Origin: Algoriphagus iocasae
GTDB lineage: Bacteria; Bacteroidota; Bacteroidia; Cytophagales; Cyclobacteriaceae
Direction: 5' to 3'
NCBI RefSeq assembly: GCF_014206875.1
Contig: NZ_JACIJO010000003.1
Coordinates: 1,301,757 to 1,365,756, forward strand
DNA: 64,000 nucleotides
Part shown: positions 46,432-55,582 of the stretch, in pieces
How the letters are laid out: the number at the start of each line of letters is the position of its first letter
Position numbering within the stretch: position 1 is the first letter of the stretch
Position numbers and translations under genes: made by a program
Notes under the pieces: model-generated
What the model was told of the DNA's origin: nothing
The model's input: the letters and a program-made list of their open reading frames with translations, nothing else
Database searches by the model: none

Positions 46432-47151
46432 ATGAAACTCATTTCCAAAGGCTTTTTCCTTTTCTTCTTGCTACTATCTGTCAATGTGTTTGCTCAAGAA
46501 ATTGAAGAAGATTTACTCATTAAAAATTCTTTGAATTACGGTAAAAGCGTCGCTGTTTTCGGAGGTTCTGTATCAGTCATCCCTGAAAGTGAAAATGCCA
46601 AAATAATGTGGAAGGAAAGATTGGGAATGACTGTGACAAATTATGGTGTTGGAGGTGCGGGATTTTCGTCACTTCAAGGAAAATCACTTCAACAGCAAGT
46701 AGACGAAGCTGGAGTTTTTGACATCTATATTCTTTGGGCTTCTACAAATGATTATACCAATAAACGTGAGAATGGATCTGTTACTGACTATACAGAATTT
46801 GATGGCTTTGATGAAAAAAAACTGGTAACCCAAGCTGGAGGAATTAACTATTGTATTAAAAAGATCTATGAACTGAATCCCAACGCGACCATTTATTTCT
46901 TCACTTCCAGCAAAGCTTTTATTAGTCGAGGAAGTTATGATCCTTTGGATCCAGAAGGAATGGCTCAATATGTAGAGATGCAAAAGAAGATCTGTGAACT
47001 CCATGGCATCCCTTATCTAGATCAATTTATAAATGGAGGATACAATGTTTATAACCAATCTCTTTATTACAATGATCCGATTCATATGAATGCAGATGGC
47101 TATAAAAAATTAGGCGAATTACAGGTGGCTTTTCTAGCATTTCCCCAATAG
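46432..47151 (+). CDS. Secreted SGNH/GDSL-family hydrolase
   Basis: A 239-residue protein with a signal peptide ending NVFAQ. SGNH blocks are present with small changes: FGGSVS carries the nucleophilic serine (GGS in place of GDS), NYGVGGAGF the block II glycine, ASTNDY the block III Asn-Asp, and DPIHMNADGY the block V Asp-x-x-His. Such enzymes remove acetyl or other acyl groups from carbohydrates. Its setting between two sugar dehydrogenase loci fits a role in de-esterifying the same carbohydrate. It ends at the bidirectional terminator at 47209. Confidence 0.87.
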   Translation: MKLISKGFFLFFLLLSVNVFAQEIEEDLLIKNSLNYGKSVAVFGGSVSVIPESENAKIMWKERLGMTVTNYGVGGAGFSSLQGKSLQQQVDEAGVFDIYILWASTNDYTNKRENGSVTDYTEFDGFDEKKLVTQAGGINYCIKKIYELNPNATIYFFTSSKAFISRGSYDPLDPEGMAQYVEMQKKICELHGIPYLDQFINGGYNVYNQSLYYNDPIHMNADGYKKLGELQVAFLAFPQ

Positions 47152-47208
47152 AATCAGATTAAAAACAAGCACTATAAACAACTATTTTTCAATACTTTAA
47201 AAACAAAA

Positions 47209-47245
47209 GAGGTTAGCGAAAATTTCGCTAACCTCTCGACTTTTA
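47209..47245. terminator. Terminator between convergent SGNH and dehydrogenase genes
   Basis: A perfect 13-base stem (GAGGTTAGCGAAA pairing with TTTCGCTAACCTC) sits around a single base, followed by TCGACTTTT, between the stops at 47151 and 47259. Confidence 0.85.
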
Positions 47246-47258
47246 AACCAATTAAAAA

Positions 47259-49952
47259 TTATCGGGCAAAGAGAACCAGGTTTTTCATAGCCCATGGTTT
47301 CCCGCCTTTTTCTTTAGCTTGAATTCGTATAAATCTAACTCGGTCATCAGACTTCCATCTTAGATTGTTTACGCCACTTTCTCCTTTTCCAGAGCCCACT
47401 TCAGTCCAGTTATTGCCATTGGGAGACGTTGAAACAGTATAGGAAATTGGGAAATCATCTTTTCCGGAATTAAACTGAATTTCTGCCAATTGATGTGCGT
47501 CTGGAAGTTCAACTTGGAACCACATTCCTGACTCCTGTTCAGTTTCGGTTTTCCATCCCTTAAATCCAAATGCATAAGATGGATCCTTGGTTGAACCAAC
47601 TCCTTGCAAAGCAGTGCTACTCGCAGTTACAACCCAATTATCTTGAGGTGCTAATGATTTTGGAACCTCAGAAGTCAATTCTTCAAAGCTATAATTACCC
47701 TCTCTATCTTTGGTTTCCTCCCTGATTTGAGCCACATATTCAGGACTTACAAAACTTGCAGAATTCCCAAAGTCATTTCGAATATACGAAAGCACAGAAG
47801 CAATGTAATCGTCATCATTCATATCCATGGCAATCATCACACCTTCATATTCTTTTCCCTCAAGATTGCCAGTTAGGCCATGTAAAAGGGTTTTAACAGC
47901 ATATTCAGGATGTCCTTGAATTCTTTGTGACCCAGAAAATGCAGGAGCGATTAATTGGCCGTCTCCTGCAGGTGAACCCAATCCTTTCGGCCCATGGCAA
48001 GTAGAACAGTAGCTATCAAAAATTGTCTTTCCTTTGGTAAATAATGCCAATTCCGCTGGTTCAAATTTGGTTGAAGCGGCTTCTTTTGCTTCGGCAATTT
48101 TTTCCAATATTTGAGTTCCTACCAATTCAACACCTTTTGAAGGGTTACTTTTCATGGTGGAAGCCATCAATTCCTCTACTCCATCTATCTTCAAAATAAA
48201 TGCACTGAAAAGAGATTGGATGGCCACATTCGGATCCTTATCCAAAGCCATTTGCTTGTAATCTTCCGCTAGGCTCTTTTCACCGTATTTATAAAGAGTT
48301 TCGCTAGCTCTTAATGCCGCAATTCGAATTTTAGGGTTTGCGTCTTTAAACAGAGCTCTAACCAGCTCAAGATCCAGAGAGTTTAATCCCTCCAAAGTCC
48401 AAATTGCATGGATTCTCGCTAATTCATTGGAAGAGGTCTTTGCCATTTTCTCTAAGTCAGGAACAATTGATTTGTCTTGATTTAAAATCATCAATTGCTG
48501 AGCCTGATCTCTCCACCATCCATTAGGGTTCTCCAAATGTCTGATTAGTTCAGCTGAAGTTTCCTCATACATTCTAGGCTTTTCAGTATTTCTTGGCATT
48601 CCTTCATAGGTAAGCCTCCAAATTCTTCCATTCCCAATTACATCATCCATTTGGTATTGCTGGATCTTCGTTCTTAAGTAACTTCCATCCTGAGTCCAGT
48701 TTCCTTCTTGGATAATCCCACGGTACATATCCACGATATACATGGTACCATCAGGAGCGGTTGCCATATCGACAGGCCTAAATAAAGGATCCGTAGATTG
48801 GATAAATTCTGATTGGGACTCGATGTAGGCGTTTTGGATATATGTTAGGCCTTCCTCGTTTTCTGTGTTTACTTGACGAACAATTCTACCTACAGGCTCA
48901 CCATAGAAATATTGCCCAACAAGCTCTTTTGGTAGTCTATCTCCTCTGTAAACATCACTTCCGGCTGCTCCAGTTACATTATTCAAAGATCCATCAGGGT
49001 TGACTTCTTTCATTCCCGGCTGGAAATCAGCCAATTTCACAAGGCTATAAGGAGTTCGGAAACCTTCTCTCCACTGTCCTTTCACGCTAAAGTTTCCATA
49101 AGCGATGGGAAACTGAAATCCTTGTGGTACTCCACCTGCACCATCTTGAAACCAAAGCTTTCCATAATTATCCTGAGTCACTCCCCATTGTCCCCAGGGA
49201 TTACCGCTTGGTTCTTGAATCACACCATCTGCTGTCCAACGGATTCTTTTGGAATTGTAAGTACTGTACATCCAATTATCCATTGCCCAAGTAAGAAAGG
49301 AAGTCTGATGTTCAACATTTCCTGATCTACCTAGCCCTGAAGCAAAAAGTTCTTTTTTATCTGCTTTACCATCCCCATCTGTATCGGTGAATTTATAGAC
49401 ATGGTCTTCATTTGACTCCATCGAAAGAATCGTGTTGGGACCGAAAGGCACAATAAACCTAGGGAACACCAAACTATCCAGGAACACTACACCTGTTTCA
49501 TACACCCCATCATTGTCTTTATCTTCCCATCTAGAAATTCTGGATGTTGGCATCAACTCCCCATTGGCATCAATATCCTGCATATAGGTTCTTAACTCTA
49601 GAACATACATTCTTCCGTTCCCATCAAACTGGATGGCTGCAGGCTCCTTTATTTGAGGTTCTGATAGTACTGGGTCAATGCTATACCCAGGCTTAAGAAC
49701 AAATGATTTTTTCTCTTCATTTGCTGAAACCGGAATTACAGGCGGTTTTGGAGAAAGGTCTATTCCTTTCCAAGTTGGAGATTCCAGATCAACCCCTTCC
49801 GGAATTGCAATTTGTGGATAAGGTTGTTCTGATCTTTTTGGATCAAAGGAATCATTTGGAGAAACATCAAAAGGCGATTTCTCGGATTCACATGCCAAAA
49901 AAGCAAAGGCAGTTGAAATTGAGAGTAAGGAGATTTTATTTAGGTAACGCAT
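47259..49952 (-). CDS. Lipoprotein: PVC-type dehydrogenase, HEAT, cytochrome c and F5/8C-like domain fusion
   Basis: An 897-residue protein with a lipoprotein signal (FAFLACESEK, Cys21). About residues 75-430 are a dehydrogenase-like propeller with calcium-type loops DKDNDGVYE and DTDGDGKAD. About 450-620 are HEAT-like repeats. A cytochrome c domain at about 635-735 has haem ligands Cys649, Cys652 and His653 (CSTCH) and candidate Met ligands in VMIAMDMNDDD. The C-terminal 130 residues form a discoidin/F5-8C-like carbohydrate-binding sandwich (NNWTEVGSG, VRFIRIQAKE). It parallels the protein at 39719 but uses haem where that one uses copper. It should oxidise a sugar in the periplasm and bind polysaccharide. 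Confidence 0.88.
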   Translation of the reverse strand: MRYLNKISLLSISTAFAFLACESEKSPFDVSPNDSFDPKRSEQPYPQIAIPEGVDLESPTWKGIDLSPKPPVIPVSANEEKKSFVLKPGYSIDPVLSEPQIKEPAAIQFDGNGRMYVLELRTYMQDIDANGELMPTSRISRWEDKDNDGVYETGVVFLDSLVFPRFIVPFGPNTILSMESNEDHVYKFTDTDGDGKADKKELFASGLGRSGNVEHQTSFLTWAMDNWMYSTYNSKRIRWTADGVIQEPSGNPWGQWGVTQDNYGKLWFQDGAGGVPQGFQFPIAYGNFSVKGQWREGFRTPYSLVKLADFQPGMKEVNPDGSLNNVTGAAGSDVYRGDRLPKELVGQYFYGEPVGRIVRQVNTENEEGLTYIQNAYIESQSEFIQSTDPLFRPVDMATAPDGTMYIVDMYRGIIQEGNWTQDGSYLRTKIQQYQMDDVIGNGRIWRLTYEGMPRNTEKPRMYEETSAELIRHLENPNGWWRDQAQQLMILNQDKSIVPDLEKMAKTSSNELARIHAIWTLEGLNSLDLELVRALFKDANPKIRIAALRASETLYKYGEKSLAEDYKQMALDKDPNVAIQSLFSAFILKIDGVEELMASTMKSNPSKGVELVGTQILEKIAEAKEAASTKFEPAELALFTKGKTIFDSYCSTCHGPKGLGSPAGDGQLIAPAFSGSQRIQGHPEYAVKTLLHGLTGNLEGKEYEGVMIAMDMNDDDYIASVLSYIRNDFGNSASFVSPEYVAQIREETKDREGNYSFEELTSEVPKSLAPQDNWVVTASSTALQGVGSTKDPSYAFGFKGWKTETEQESGMWFQVELPDAHQLAEIQFNSGKDDFPISYTVSTSPNGNNWTEVGSGKGESGVNNLRWKSDDRVRFIRIQAKEKGGKPWAMKNLVLFAR

Positions 49953-50317
49953 CTATTAGGAAGGTTGAATAAATCATTAAGCAAAAGAAAGGTATCCGTT
50001 TCTATAAAGCAGGCACAAATTATAGTATTATTCCAACAATGAGGCTACCGAAAAAGTAAAATCCACCTGATTTCTATTAAAATGATGACAAGAAATGATA
50101 ACACGTTGGAAAGTATAAAGAGTATTACTTTATATCAGTCTTCAAAGAATAAGCTGGACCAAAACAAATATGAAATATTTAAAATAGTACAGGTTAATAT
50201 CAGAAATCACTTTATTTATTAAACAGCAAACAAATAAAGAACAACTTCATGAATAAAAGATGATAGATTAAATAGGTAAATTACAGTAGAAATACAGCCA
50301 ATAATTTGAATCAAACC
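49953..50317. other. 365-base divergent intergenic region
   Basis: A+T-rich, between the starts of the dehydrogenase (-) and the 245-residue gene (+). It should contain both promoters, but no clear TAnnTTTG box is seen. A 46-codon frame at 50082-50222 is not convincing. Confidence 0.6.
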
Positions 50318-51055
50318 ATGCTCAAGAACTGTTTATTTGCACTTTTTTTAATAATTGTATTTTCCGGGACTTCATATGGGCAAACTCAAGACCTAGTGTT
50401 AAAAGTTAAAACCAATGGAGCCAAATTAACCGAAGGAGAAAAAACTAATTCTAAGTCATTAAAAACTCTTAATAAAGGAGACCTTCTTACATTTTTAGAA
50501 GTAATCAATCCCTCCGGGTCAACTACAATAAGATTTAAAGTTGAATTCGAGGGCATTACCGGGTTTATATCCTCATATTTTGTAGAAGAAAATCATTTAC
50601 TAGAAAATGAAATTGCAAGAGTAAAAGAGTTGGATAAACTAAGGAAAGAAGAGGAGTTAAGAAAATATGACTCACTAAATAAAGTAAAAGAGAAGGAAAG
50701 ACAAGAATATAGGGATTCTTGGGAGGAAAGAGAAAAAGAGCAGATTAGAAAAAATGATAGCATTGCAGATGTCATGTTGAAAAATGCAAAGACTCAAGGA
50801 AGGATTGACTTCCAAAACAGATTGCAATCAAGAAGGGAGAAATATCATAAAAAATATGGAAAAGAGGTAGGTGAAAGAATCGCCAATGAGAAGATCTGGA
50901 TAGGTATGACAGAAGAAATGCTTATCGATAGTTGGGGAAATCCAGATGATATAAATACCACAGTAACTCGATATTCAAATCGAAAACAATACGTTTATGG
51001 TCTAGGTCAGTATGTATATGTTGTAAATGGAAAAGTAGATGCTTGGCAAAATTGA
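50318..51055 (+). CDS. Exported SH3-like domain protein with charged coiled-coil middle
   Basis: A 245-residue protein from the ATG at 50318; an upstream TTG at 50306 is in frame but weaker. It has a signal peptide ending SYGQ. About residues 24-85 look like a bacterial SH3 domain (LVLKVKTNGAKLTEG, then LLTFLEV and GFISSYFVEEN). Residues 90-175 are a highly charged helix rich in Lys, Glu and Arg. The last part (IWIGMTEEMLIDSWGNPDDI) resembles a small SmpA/OmlA-like beta domain found in envelope assembly proteins. Its partner is unknown; cell-wall binding is plausible. Confidence 0.75.
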   Translation: MLKNCLFALFLIIVFSGTSYGQTQDLVLKVKTNGAKLTEGEKTNSKSLKTLNKGDLLTFLEVINPSGSTTIRFKVEFEGITGFISSYFVEENHLLENEIARVKELDKLRKEEELRKYDSLNKVKEKERQEYRDSWEEREKEQIRKNDSIADVMLKNAKTQGRIDFQNRLQSRREKYHKKYGKEVGERIANEKIWIGMTEEMLIDSWGNPDDINTTVTRYSNRKQYVYGLGQYVYVVNGKVDAWQN

Positions 51056-51267
51056 AATAGAAAATTCAATCCTGCCCAAAACACAAAAACAACCCAATCC
51101 TTAACCGAATGGGTATATGAATTTTTAAAGTACCCTGTATTATGTTGAATTAATCTTTCTTCAAGATTTTCAGTCTGTCAAATGTAAAATCGATCAGTTG
51201 AAATAGAATAAAGAATATAAACAAAAAATAGCCTCATTAATGGATTGGTATCAAACCCCTAAAATAA

Positions 51268-51298
51268 AAAAACCACCCGGTTGAATGGGTGGTTTTTG
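51268..51298. terminator. Bidirectional terminator between the SH3-like gene and tRNA-Thr
   Basis: AAACCACCC pairs with GGGTGGTTT around an 8-base loop, with A- and T-runs, 11 bases beyond the tRNA 3' end. Confidence 0.85.
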
Positions 51299-51308
51299 TT
51301 GTTTAAAG

Positions 51309-51381
<73 letters not shown>

Positions 51382-51400
51382 TTGTTCCTTTAACGTGGTG

Positions 51401-51432
51401 CAAATATAGGCCTTGCTATTATTCGCTCCAAA
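51401..51432 (-). promoter_or_regulatory. Consensus Bacteroidota promoter of tRNA-Thr
   Basis: On the minus strand TTTG (51429-51432) and TATATTTG (51401-51408) are separated by exactly 20 bases, a full match to the Bacteroidota housekeeping consensus TTTG, 17-23 bases, TAnnTTTG. Transcription would begin about 12-15 bases before the tRNA. Confidence 0.85.
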
Positions 51433-51480
51433 CCCTGTCAAAAGATTTTTTCTATCTCTCTAATTCTGAGAGAGAAAAAT

Positions 51481-53487
51481 TTAAAACTCTCTCAGGATCG
51501 ATAGTTTTTTCTTCAACTTATCGATCTCCTCCTCTGCTTTTTGAATCTTCACATCAAACTGATCTTTCAATTTATCTGCAGTCTTAGATGCTGCAAAAAA
51601 CTCCAGGTTGTTTTTCCAAAGAGTGATGTTGTTTTCCAAATCAGAAATCTGCTTTCTTATTCCATGCTCCTTCTTATTCAAAGTTTTCGAAGCATTAGGA
51701 TCAGATTGAATTTTGTTCAAGTTCAAACGGAATAAGAAATCTTCGCGATCAAACTCAGGATCTAGCTTCTCCAAATATGCATCTACAGCATCCTTAAATT
51801 GAGCCTGAACCTCTTTCATATTTTTTCTTGGAACAAATCCCAGTTCATTGAATTTCCCAACCAATTCGGTCAGATTCTCCTCGCTTGGTTCTTTTGCAGC
51901 AGCAATTTCCTTGATCACTTCCTGCTTCTTCTGAAGATTTGCCTCGAATTCTTCATTGTTCTGCTTGTTAGCATTTCTTCTGTTATCAAAGAAGGTATCA
52001 CAAGCAGTTTTAAACTTCTTATACAAAGCATCTCTATTCTTCTCAGGAGTTGGTCCCAGTCTTTTCCAATCTTGCTGCAACTTCACCAATTGATTGGCTG
52101 TATTTTGCCAATCGGTGTTGTTCATCAAAGCTTCAGCTTTCGTAATTAATTCCTCAGCCTTTGCCTGATTGGTAGCCCTGATCTCATCTAGTTCCTTAAA
52201 GAATAAATTCTTGTTGTGGAAGAAGTTCTTAAAGGCAGTCCAAAAAGATTTGTTAACCTCTTTTCCTGCTTCTTTTGGAACTGGACCTATTTTCTCCCAA
52301 GTTTTCTGGATTTCCAGAATCTCTTTGGTCTTGGTATTCCAGTCTTTAATTCTTTCAGCTTTAAAATCAGAGAATATCTCCAGCTTTTTGATCAAAGCTT
52401 CTTTTTCTTCCTGGTTCTTAAGGAAAACTTCTTTTTGACCTTCATAGAATTCTTTTCTACGGTCATAAACAGCATCAGAGGCCGCCTTAAAGCGTTGCCA
52501 TAGGGCTTCCTGCTCTTCTCTTGGTACCGGACCAATGTGCTTGAATTCCTCGTGAAGTTCGTTTAGTGATTTGATTGCATCTTTTAGATCCTTTACATCT
52601 TTCAATGCTTCAGCTTTCTCACAAAGCTCTGTTTTGCTCTCAAGATTCTTTTTGCGGTCAAGCTCTTTTAATTCGAAATAGATGCTTCTATTATCATAGA
52701 AACGATCCATCAAGGCATTGTAGCTTGCCCAAAGACTTCTGTTTTGAGAGGAAGGAACTGGACCAATAGATTTCCACTCTTCCTGAATTGCTTTGATGGA
52801 AGACATGCTGAGAGTTGTTTCCTCACCATCCACCAATTCTCTCAACTTGTTGAGCAATTCAGTTTTTGCATTCAGGTTTTCCTCCTTTTGCTTTTCAGCA
52901 TCTTTTCGGATAGTATTTACCTGTTTTCTAAACTCGTAATAATATTTATTGAATTCCTTCTCTTCTTCACTTGGCCTAAAGTCAAAATCATCCTCTGCTC
53001 CTCCCTCTTCTTTAAACTTAGCCAAAGCCTCATCTCTTTCCTTGTGGACGAATTCATCAAAGGCAGCTTTAATATTATGGATTAATTTATCCAATTTAAG
53101 GACATTTCCCTGCTGGGATTTCTCCTTAACCAATTGAACTAATTGAATTTTGGAAAGTGTACTAAGATCAATTTCTTCCTCATGCTCCTCCTCCTGATCT
53201 TCTTCTTCCTCGTCTGTATCCTCAGAAGCTACTTCTTCAGTTGACTCAGAAACTTCTTCGTTCTGAACCTCAACAACTTCCTCTGCTGCTGCTTCTTCTT
53301 TTTTAGACTCTACTTCAGGACTACTTTCTACCGCATTTTCAGATTCAGCATCCGCTGTAACTTCCTCGGCAGAAGCCTCTTCGGTAGATTCTACATTTTG
53401 TTCTTTTTCGATACCCTTTACCTCTTCATTTTGGGAGGTTTGAGTCACCTTGTCCTTGTCGGACATTTCATTACTTTTCTCAGTCAT
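51481..53487 (-). CDS. DUF349 repeat protein with acidic N-terminal tail
   Basis: A 668-residue cytoplasmic protein. The first 115 residues are strongly acidic (many Glu, Val, Ser) and low in complexity. From about 130 on there are five or more DUF349 units, each a helical hairpin with a W-K-x-x-G-P-V-P turn (for example EEWKSIGPVP, KTWEKIGPVP, QDWKRLGPTP) followed by a Trp/Tyr-Phe helix ending near an FYDNR or FFDNR motif. The end is a lysine-rich coiled coil. DUF349 proteins are conserved in Bacteroidota; an unproven link to cell division or ribosome functions has been discussed. It has a good -7 box at 53518. Confidence 0.93.
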   Translation of the reverse strand: MTEKSNEMSDKDKVTQTSQNEEVKGIEKEQNVESTEEASAEEVTADAESENAVESSPEVESKKEEAAAEEVVEVQNEEVSESTEEVASEDTDEEEEDQEEEHEEEIDLSTLSKIQLVQLVKEKSQQGNVLKLDKLIHNIKAAFDEFVHKERDEALAKFKEEGGAEDDFDFRPSEEEKEFNKYYYEFRKQVNTIRKDAEKQKEENLNAKTELLNKLRELVDGEETTLSMSSIKAIQEEWKSIGPVPSSQNRSLWASYNALMDRFYDNRSIYFELKELDRKKNLESKTELCEKAEALKDVKDLKDAIKSLNELHEEFKHIGPVPREEQEALWQRFKAASDAVYDRRKEFYEGQKEVFLKNQEEKEALIKKLEIFSDFKAERIKDWNTKTKEILEIQKTWEKIGPVPKEAGKEVNKSFWTAFKNFFHNKNLFFKELDEIRATNQAKAEELITKAEALMNNTDWQNTANQLVKLQQDWKRLGPTPEKNRDALYKKFKTACDTFFDNRRNANKQNNEEFEANLQKKQEVIKEIAAAKEPSEENLTELVGKFNELGFVPRKNMKEVQAQFKDAVDAYLEKLDPEFDREDFLFRLNLNKIQSDPNASKTLNKKEHGIRKQISDLENNITLWKNNLEFFAASKTADKLKDQFDVKIQKAEEEIDKLKKKLSILREF

Positions 53488-53517
53488 AAAAACACTACTA
53501 TTTCAAGGCAATATGGG

Positions 53518-53525
53518 CAAAAGTA
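53518..53525 (-). promoter_or_regulatory. -7 box of the DUF349 gene
   Basis: TACTTTTG on the minus strand is an exact match to TAnnTTTG, about 31 bases upstream of the start codon. A TTTG -33 box at the right distance is not obvious. Confidence 0.55.
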
Positions 53526-53535
53526 TGGATTTTGC

Positions 53536-54105
53536 CTAATTTAATCTTGGGTCCAGGGGATAATTTGCGATTACCTTAAACTCACCTCCCATATTTTTTA
53601 AAAGCATCCTCCAAAGCTCATCAGGGGTAAATTCAAATGTTTCGGCATCCAATTCCTCTTTACAAACAATCCAGGTTTTATCTTCTAATTCTTCTTCTAA
53701 TTGGTTGACTCCCCATCCACTGTATCCGATAAAAAATCTAACCTTCTCTGGATCCATTAATCCGGTTTTCAGTTTTTCTACCAATTGTTCATAATCTCCA
53801 CCCCACCATAAATCTTTTCCAATTTGGATGCTTCGATCTAATTCCTTCTCTCCCAGGTAAATATAATGCAGGGTATTTTGCTCAACAGGACCACCCACAA
53901 ATACATCAGAGTCCAAAAACTCCAAATCCTCAACCAATTCTCCCAATTTCAGAATTGATAATTTGTTGATTATTAATCCAAAACTTCCTTCTTCATTGTG
54001 CTCACAGAGCAAAACAACGGATCTTACAAAATTTTCATCTTGTAAAAATGGCTCAGAAAGTAATAAATCTCCTGCCTTTGGTGTTAGTCTTTCATCTTGG
54101 TTCAT
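53536..54105 (-). CDS. yqgE: YqgE/AlgH family protein
   Basis: A 189-residue protein that fits the whole-length YqgE family: KAGDLLLSEPFLQDENFVRSVVLLCEHN at the start (shown in part), then SFGLIINKL, VFVGGPVEQNTLHYI and FFIGYSGWGVNQLEEEL. These are the conserved family signatures. The function is not settled; relatives are linked to redox or regulatory roles and are found next to core genes. It precedes the DUF349 gene on the same strand by 48 bases and is divergent from pdxH. Confidence 0.95.
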   Translation of the reverse strand: MNQDERLTPKAGDLLLSEPFLQDENFVRSVVLLCEHNEEGSFGLIINKLSILKLGELVEDLEFLDSDVFVGGPVEQNTLHYIYLGEKELDRSIQIGKDLWWGGDYEQLVEKLKTGLMDPEKVRFFIGYSGWGVNQLEEELEDKTWIVCKEELDAETFEFTPDELWRMLLKNMGGEFKVIANYPLDPRLN

Positions 54106-54207
54106 TCACTAGTTGGTATAATTAAAAGAAAAATATAGACCATAATTTTTTAAAATCAATAGCGATGGTACATTTATCCAATAATTTTTATTCAAAATAA
54201 ATTATCG

Positions 54208-54843
54208 ATGAATATTTCAGCTATCCGTCAAGAATACAGCTTAAAATCAATGAATATCAATGACTTATCACCCAACCCATTAAGTCAATTTGATCAATGG
54301 TTTAAGGAAGCTTTAGATGCAAAAGTTATTGAAATTAATGCAATGACACTTTCTACTCTTGGAGAAGATGGGATTCCCAATGGCAGAATCGTTTTATTGA
54401 AGGAGGTAGACACTGGGTTTGTATTCTTTACCAATTACCAAAGTCAAAAAGGTAGAGAGCTGGAAAAAAATCCATTTGGTTCATTGACATTTTTTTGGCC
54501 GGAACTTGAAAGACAGGTAAGAATTAAAGGAAATATTGATAAAGTCTCTGAAAAACTATCTGACGAATACTTTTTATCCAGACCGATTGGATCTCAAATT
54601 GGCGCATGGACATCTCCTCAGAGCACAAAAATAAACTCAAGAGAAGAGCTTCATTCGAGACAGAAAGAAATAGAGAAAAAATTTGAAAACTCCCCCATCA
54701 CGCGACCTCCTCATTGGGGCGGATATAGATTGACTCCAAATTACATGGAATTCTGGCAAGGAAGACCAAGCAGGCTGCATGACCGGGTTTGCTATGAGCT
54801 TCAAGAAAATGGTGATTGGGAGCTATCAATCTTAGCTCCCTAA
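54208..54843 (+). CDS. pdxH: Pyridoxamine 5'-phosphate oxidase
   Basis: A 211-residue FMN enzyme that makes pyridoxal 5'-phosphate from pyridoxine or pyridoxamine phosphate. Family motifs are in order: MTLSTLGEDGIPNGRIVLLK, FFTNYQSQKGRELEKNP, the FMN-binding FFWPELERQVRIKG, SRPIGSQIGAWTSPQS, and the C-terminal RPPHWGGYRLTP and EFWQGRPSRLHDR substrate-binding segments. The length is as expected. It is convergent with bshB1 with 2 bases between stops. Confidence 0.97.
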   Translation: MNISAIRQEYSLKSMNINDLSPNPLSQFDQWFKEALDAKVIEINAMTLSTLGEDGIPNGRIVLLKEVDTGFVFFTNYQSQKGRELEKNPFGSLTFFWPELERQVRIKGNIDKVSEKLSDEYFLSRPIGSQIGAWTSPQSTKINSREELHSRQKEIEKKFENSPITRPPHWGGYRLTPNYMEFWQGRPSRLHDRVCYELQENGDWELSILAP

Positions 54844-54845
54844 GA

Positions 54846-55565
54846 TTATTTCAGATCAAATAAATCATCAACTCCGATATACCTTTCCACTGTAAATCCT
54901 TCGCCATAAGTAGTCATGATCCGATGACCAAAATCTCTCGCTCTAGACTCTATAAAAGGCAAAAATTCAGGGTCAGAAATAAAACTTGAAGGCTCTTTAC
55001 TATTGGGATCAAAGAATTGGGACTTAAAAGCCATAATGCTGGCAATTTTTTCATCCCAATATGGAGTAATATCTACGATGAAATCTGGATTGATATAATT
55101 GTTTTGAATGTAATGATAGACAAATTTTGGTCGCCAAGGCTCTTGATTCTGTCCATTGTAACTCGTCTCAATTTTCCTTAATCCACTCATAAAACAAGCT
55201 TTACTGGCCAATTCAGACCCTTTTCCATGATCGGGATGGCGGTCAGTTACAGCATTTGCGATTACTATTTCAGGTTGGTATTTCCTGATAACTTCAATAA
55301 GCTTTAATTGATGAGCTTTATCATTCAAAAAATAAATGTCTTTAAATCCTAGATTTTCTCTAGCGGTCAACTTTAAGATTTTACCAGCTTCCTCAGCTTC
55401 CTGAAGTCGGATTTCGGGAGTTCCACGAGTTCCCATCTCTCCCTGGGTAAGATCTACAATTCCTACTTTATACCCTTTTGCAACATGAGATAAGATTGTT
55501 CCAGAGCAGCCTAACTCCGCATCATCAGGATGAGCTGCAATTACCAATATATCTAACTTTGTCAT
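54846..55565 (-). CDS. bshB1: Bacillithiol biosynthesis deacetylase BshB1
   Basis: A 239-residue zinc-dependent LmbE/PIG-L deacetylase that removes acetate from GlcNAc-malate in bacillithiol synthesis. The zinc motif HPDDAELGCSGT is near the N-terminus, followed by DLTQGEMGTRG, and ANAVTDRHPDHGKGSELA in the middle, all specific to BshB1. It follows the M23 peptidase gene by 17 bases, and trxB lies just upstream of that, so thiol metabolism genes share a transcript. Confidence 0.95.
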   Translation of the reverse strand: MTKLDILVIAAHPDDAELGCSGTILSHVAKGYKVGIVDLTQGEMGTRGTPEIRLQEAEEAGKILKLTARENLGFKDIYFLNDKAHQLKLIEVIRKYQPEIVIANAVTDRHPDHGKGSELASKACFMSGLRKIETSYNGQNQEPWRPKFVYHYIQNNYINPDFIVDITPYWDEKIASIMAFKSQFFDPNSKEPSSFISDPEFLPFIESRARDFGHRIMTTYGEGFTVERYIGVDDLFDLK

Positions 55566-55582
55566 CTTTAAATTCTTTTCTT

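Noticed and set aside
50082..50222. 46-codon ORF in the divergent gap before the SH3-like gene
   Set aside because: A+T-rich composition and no motif or ribosome-binding context; likely chance.
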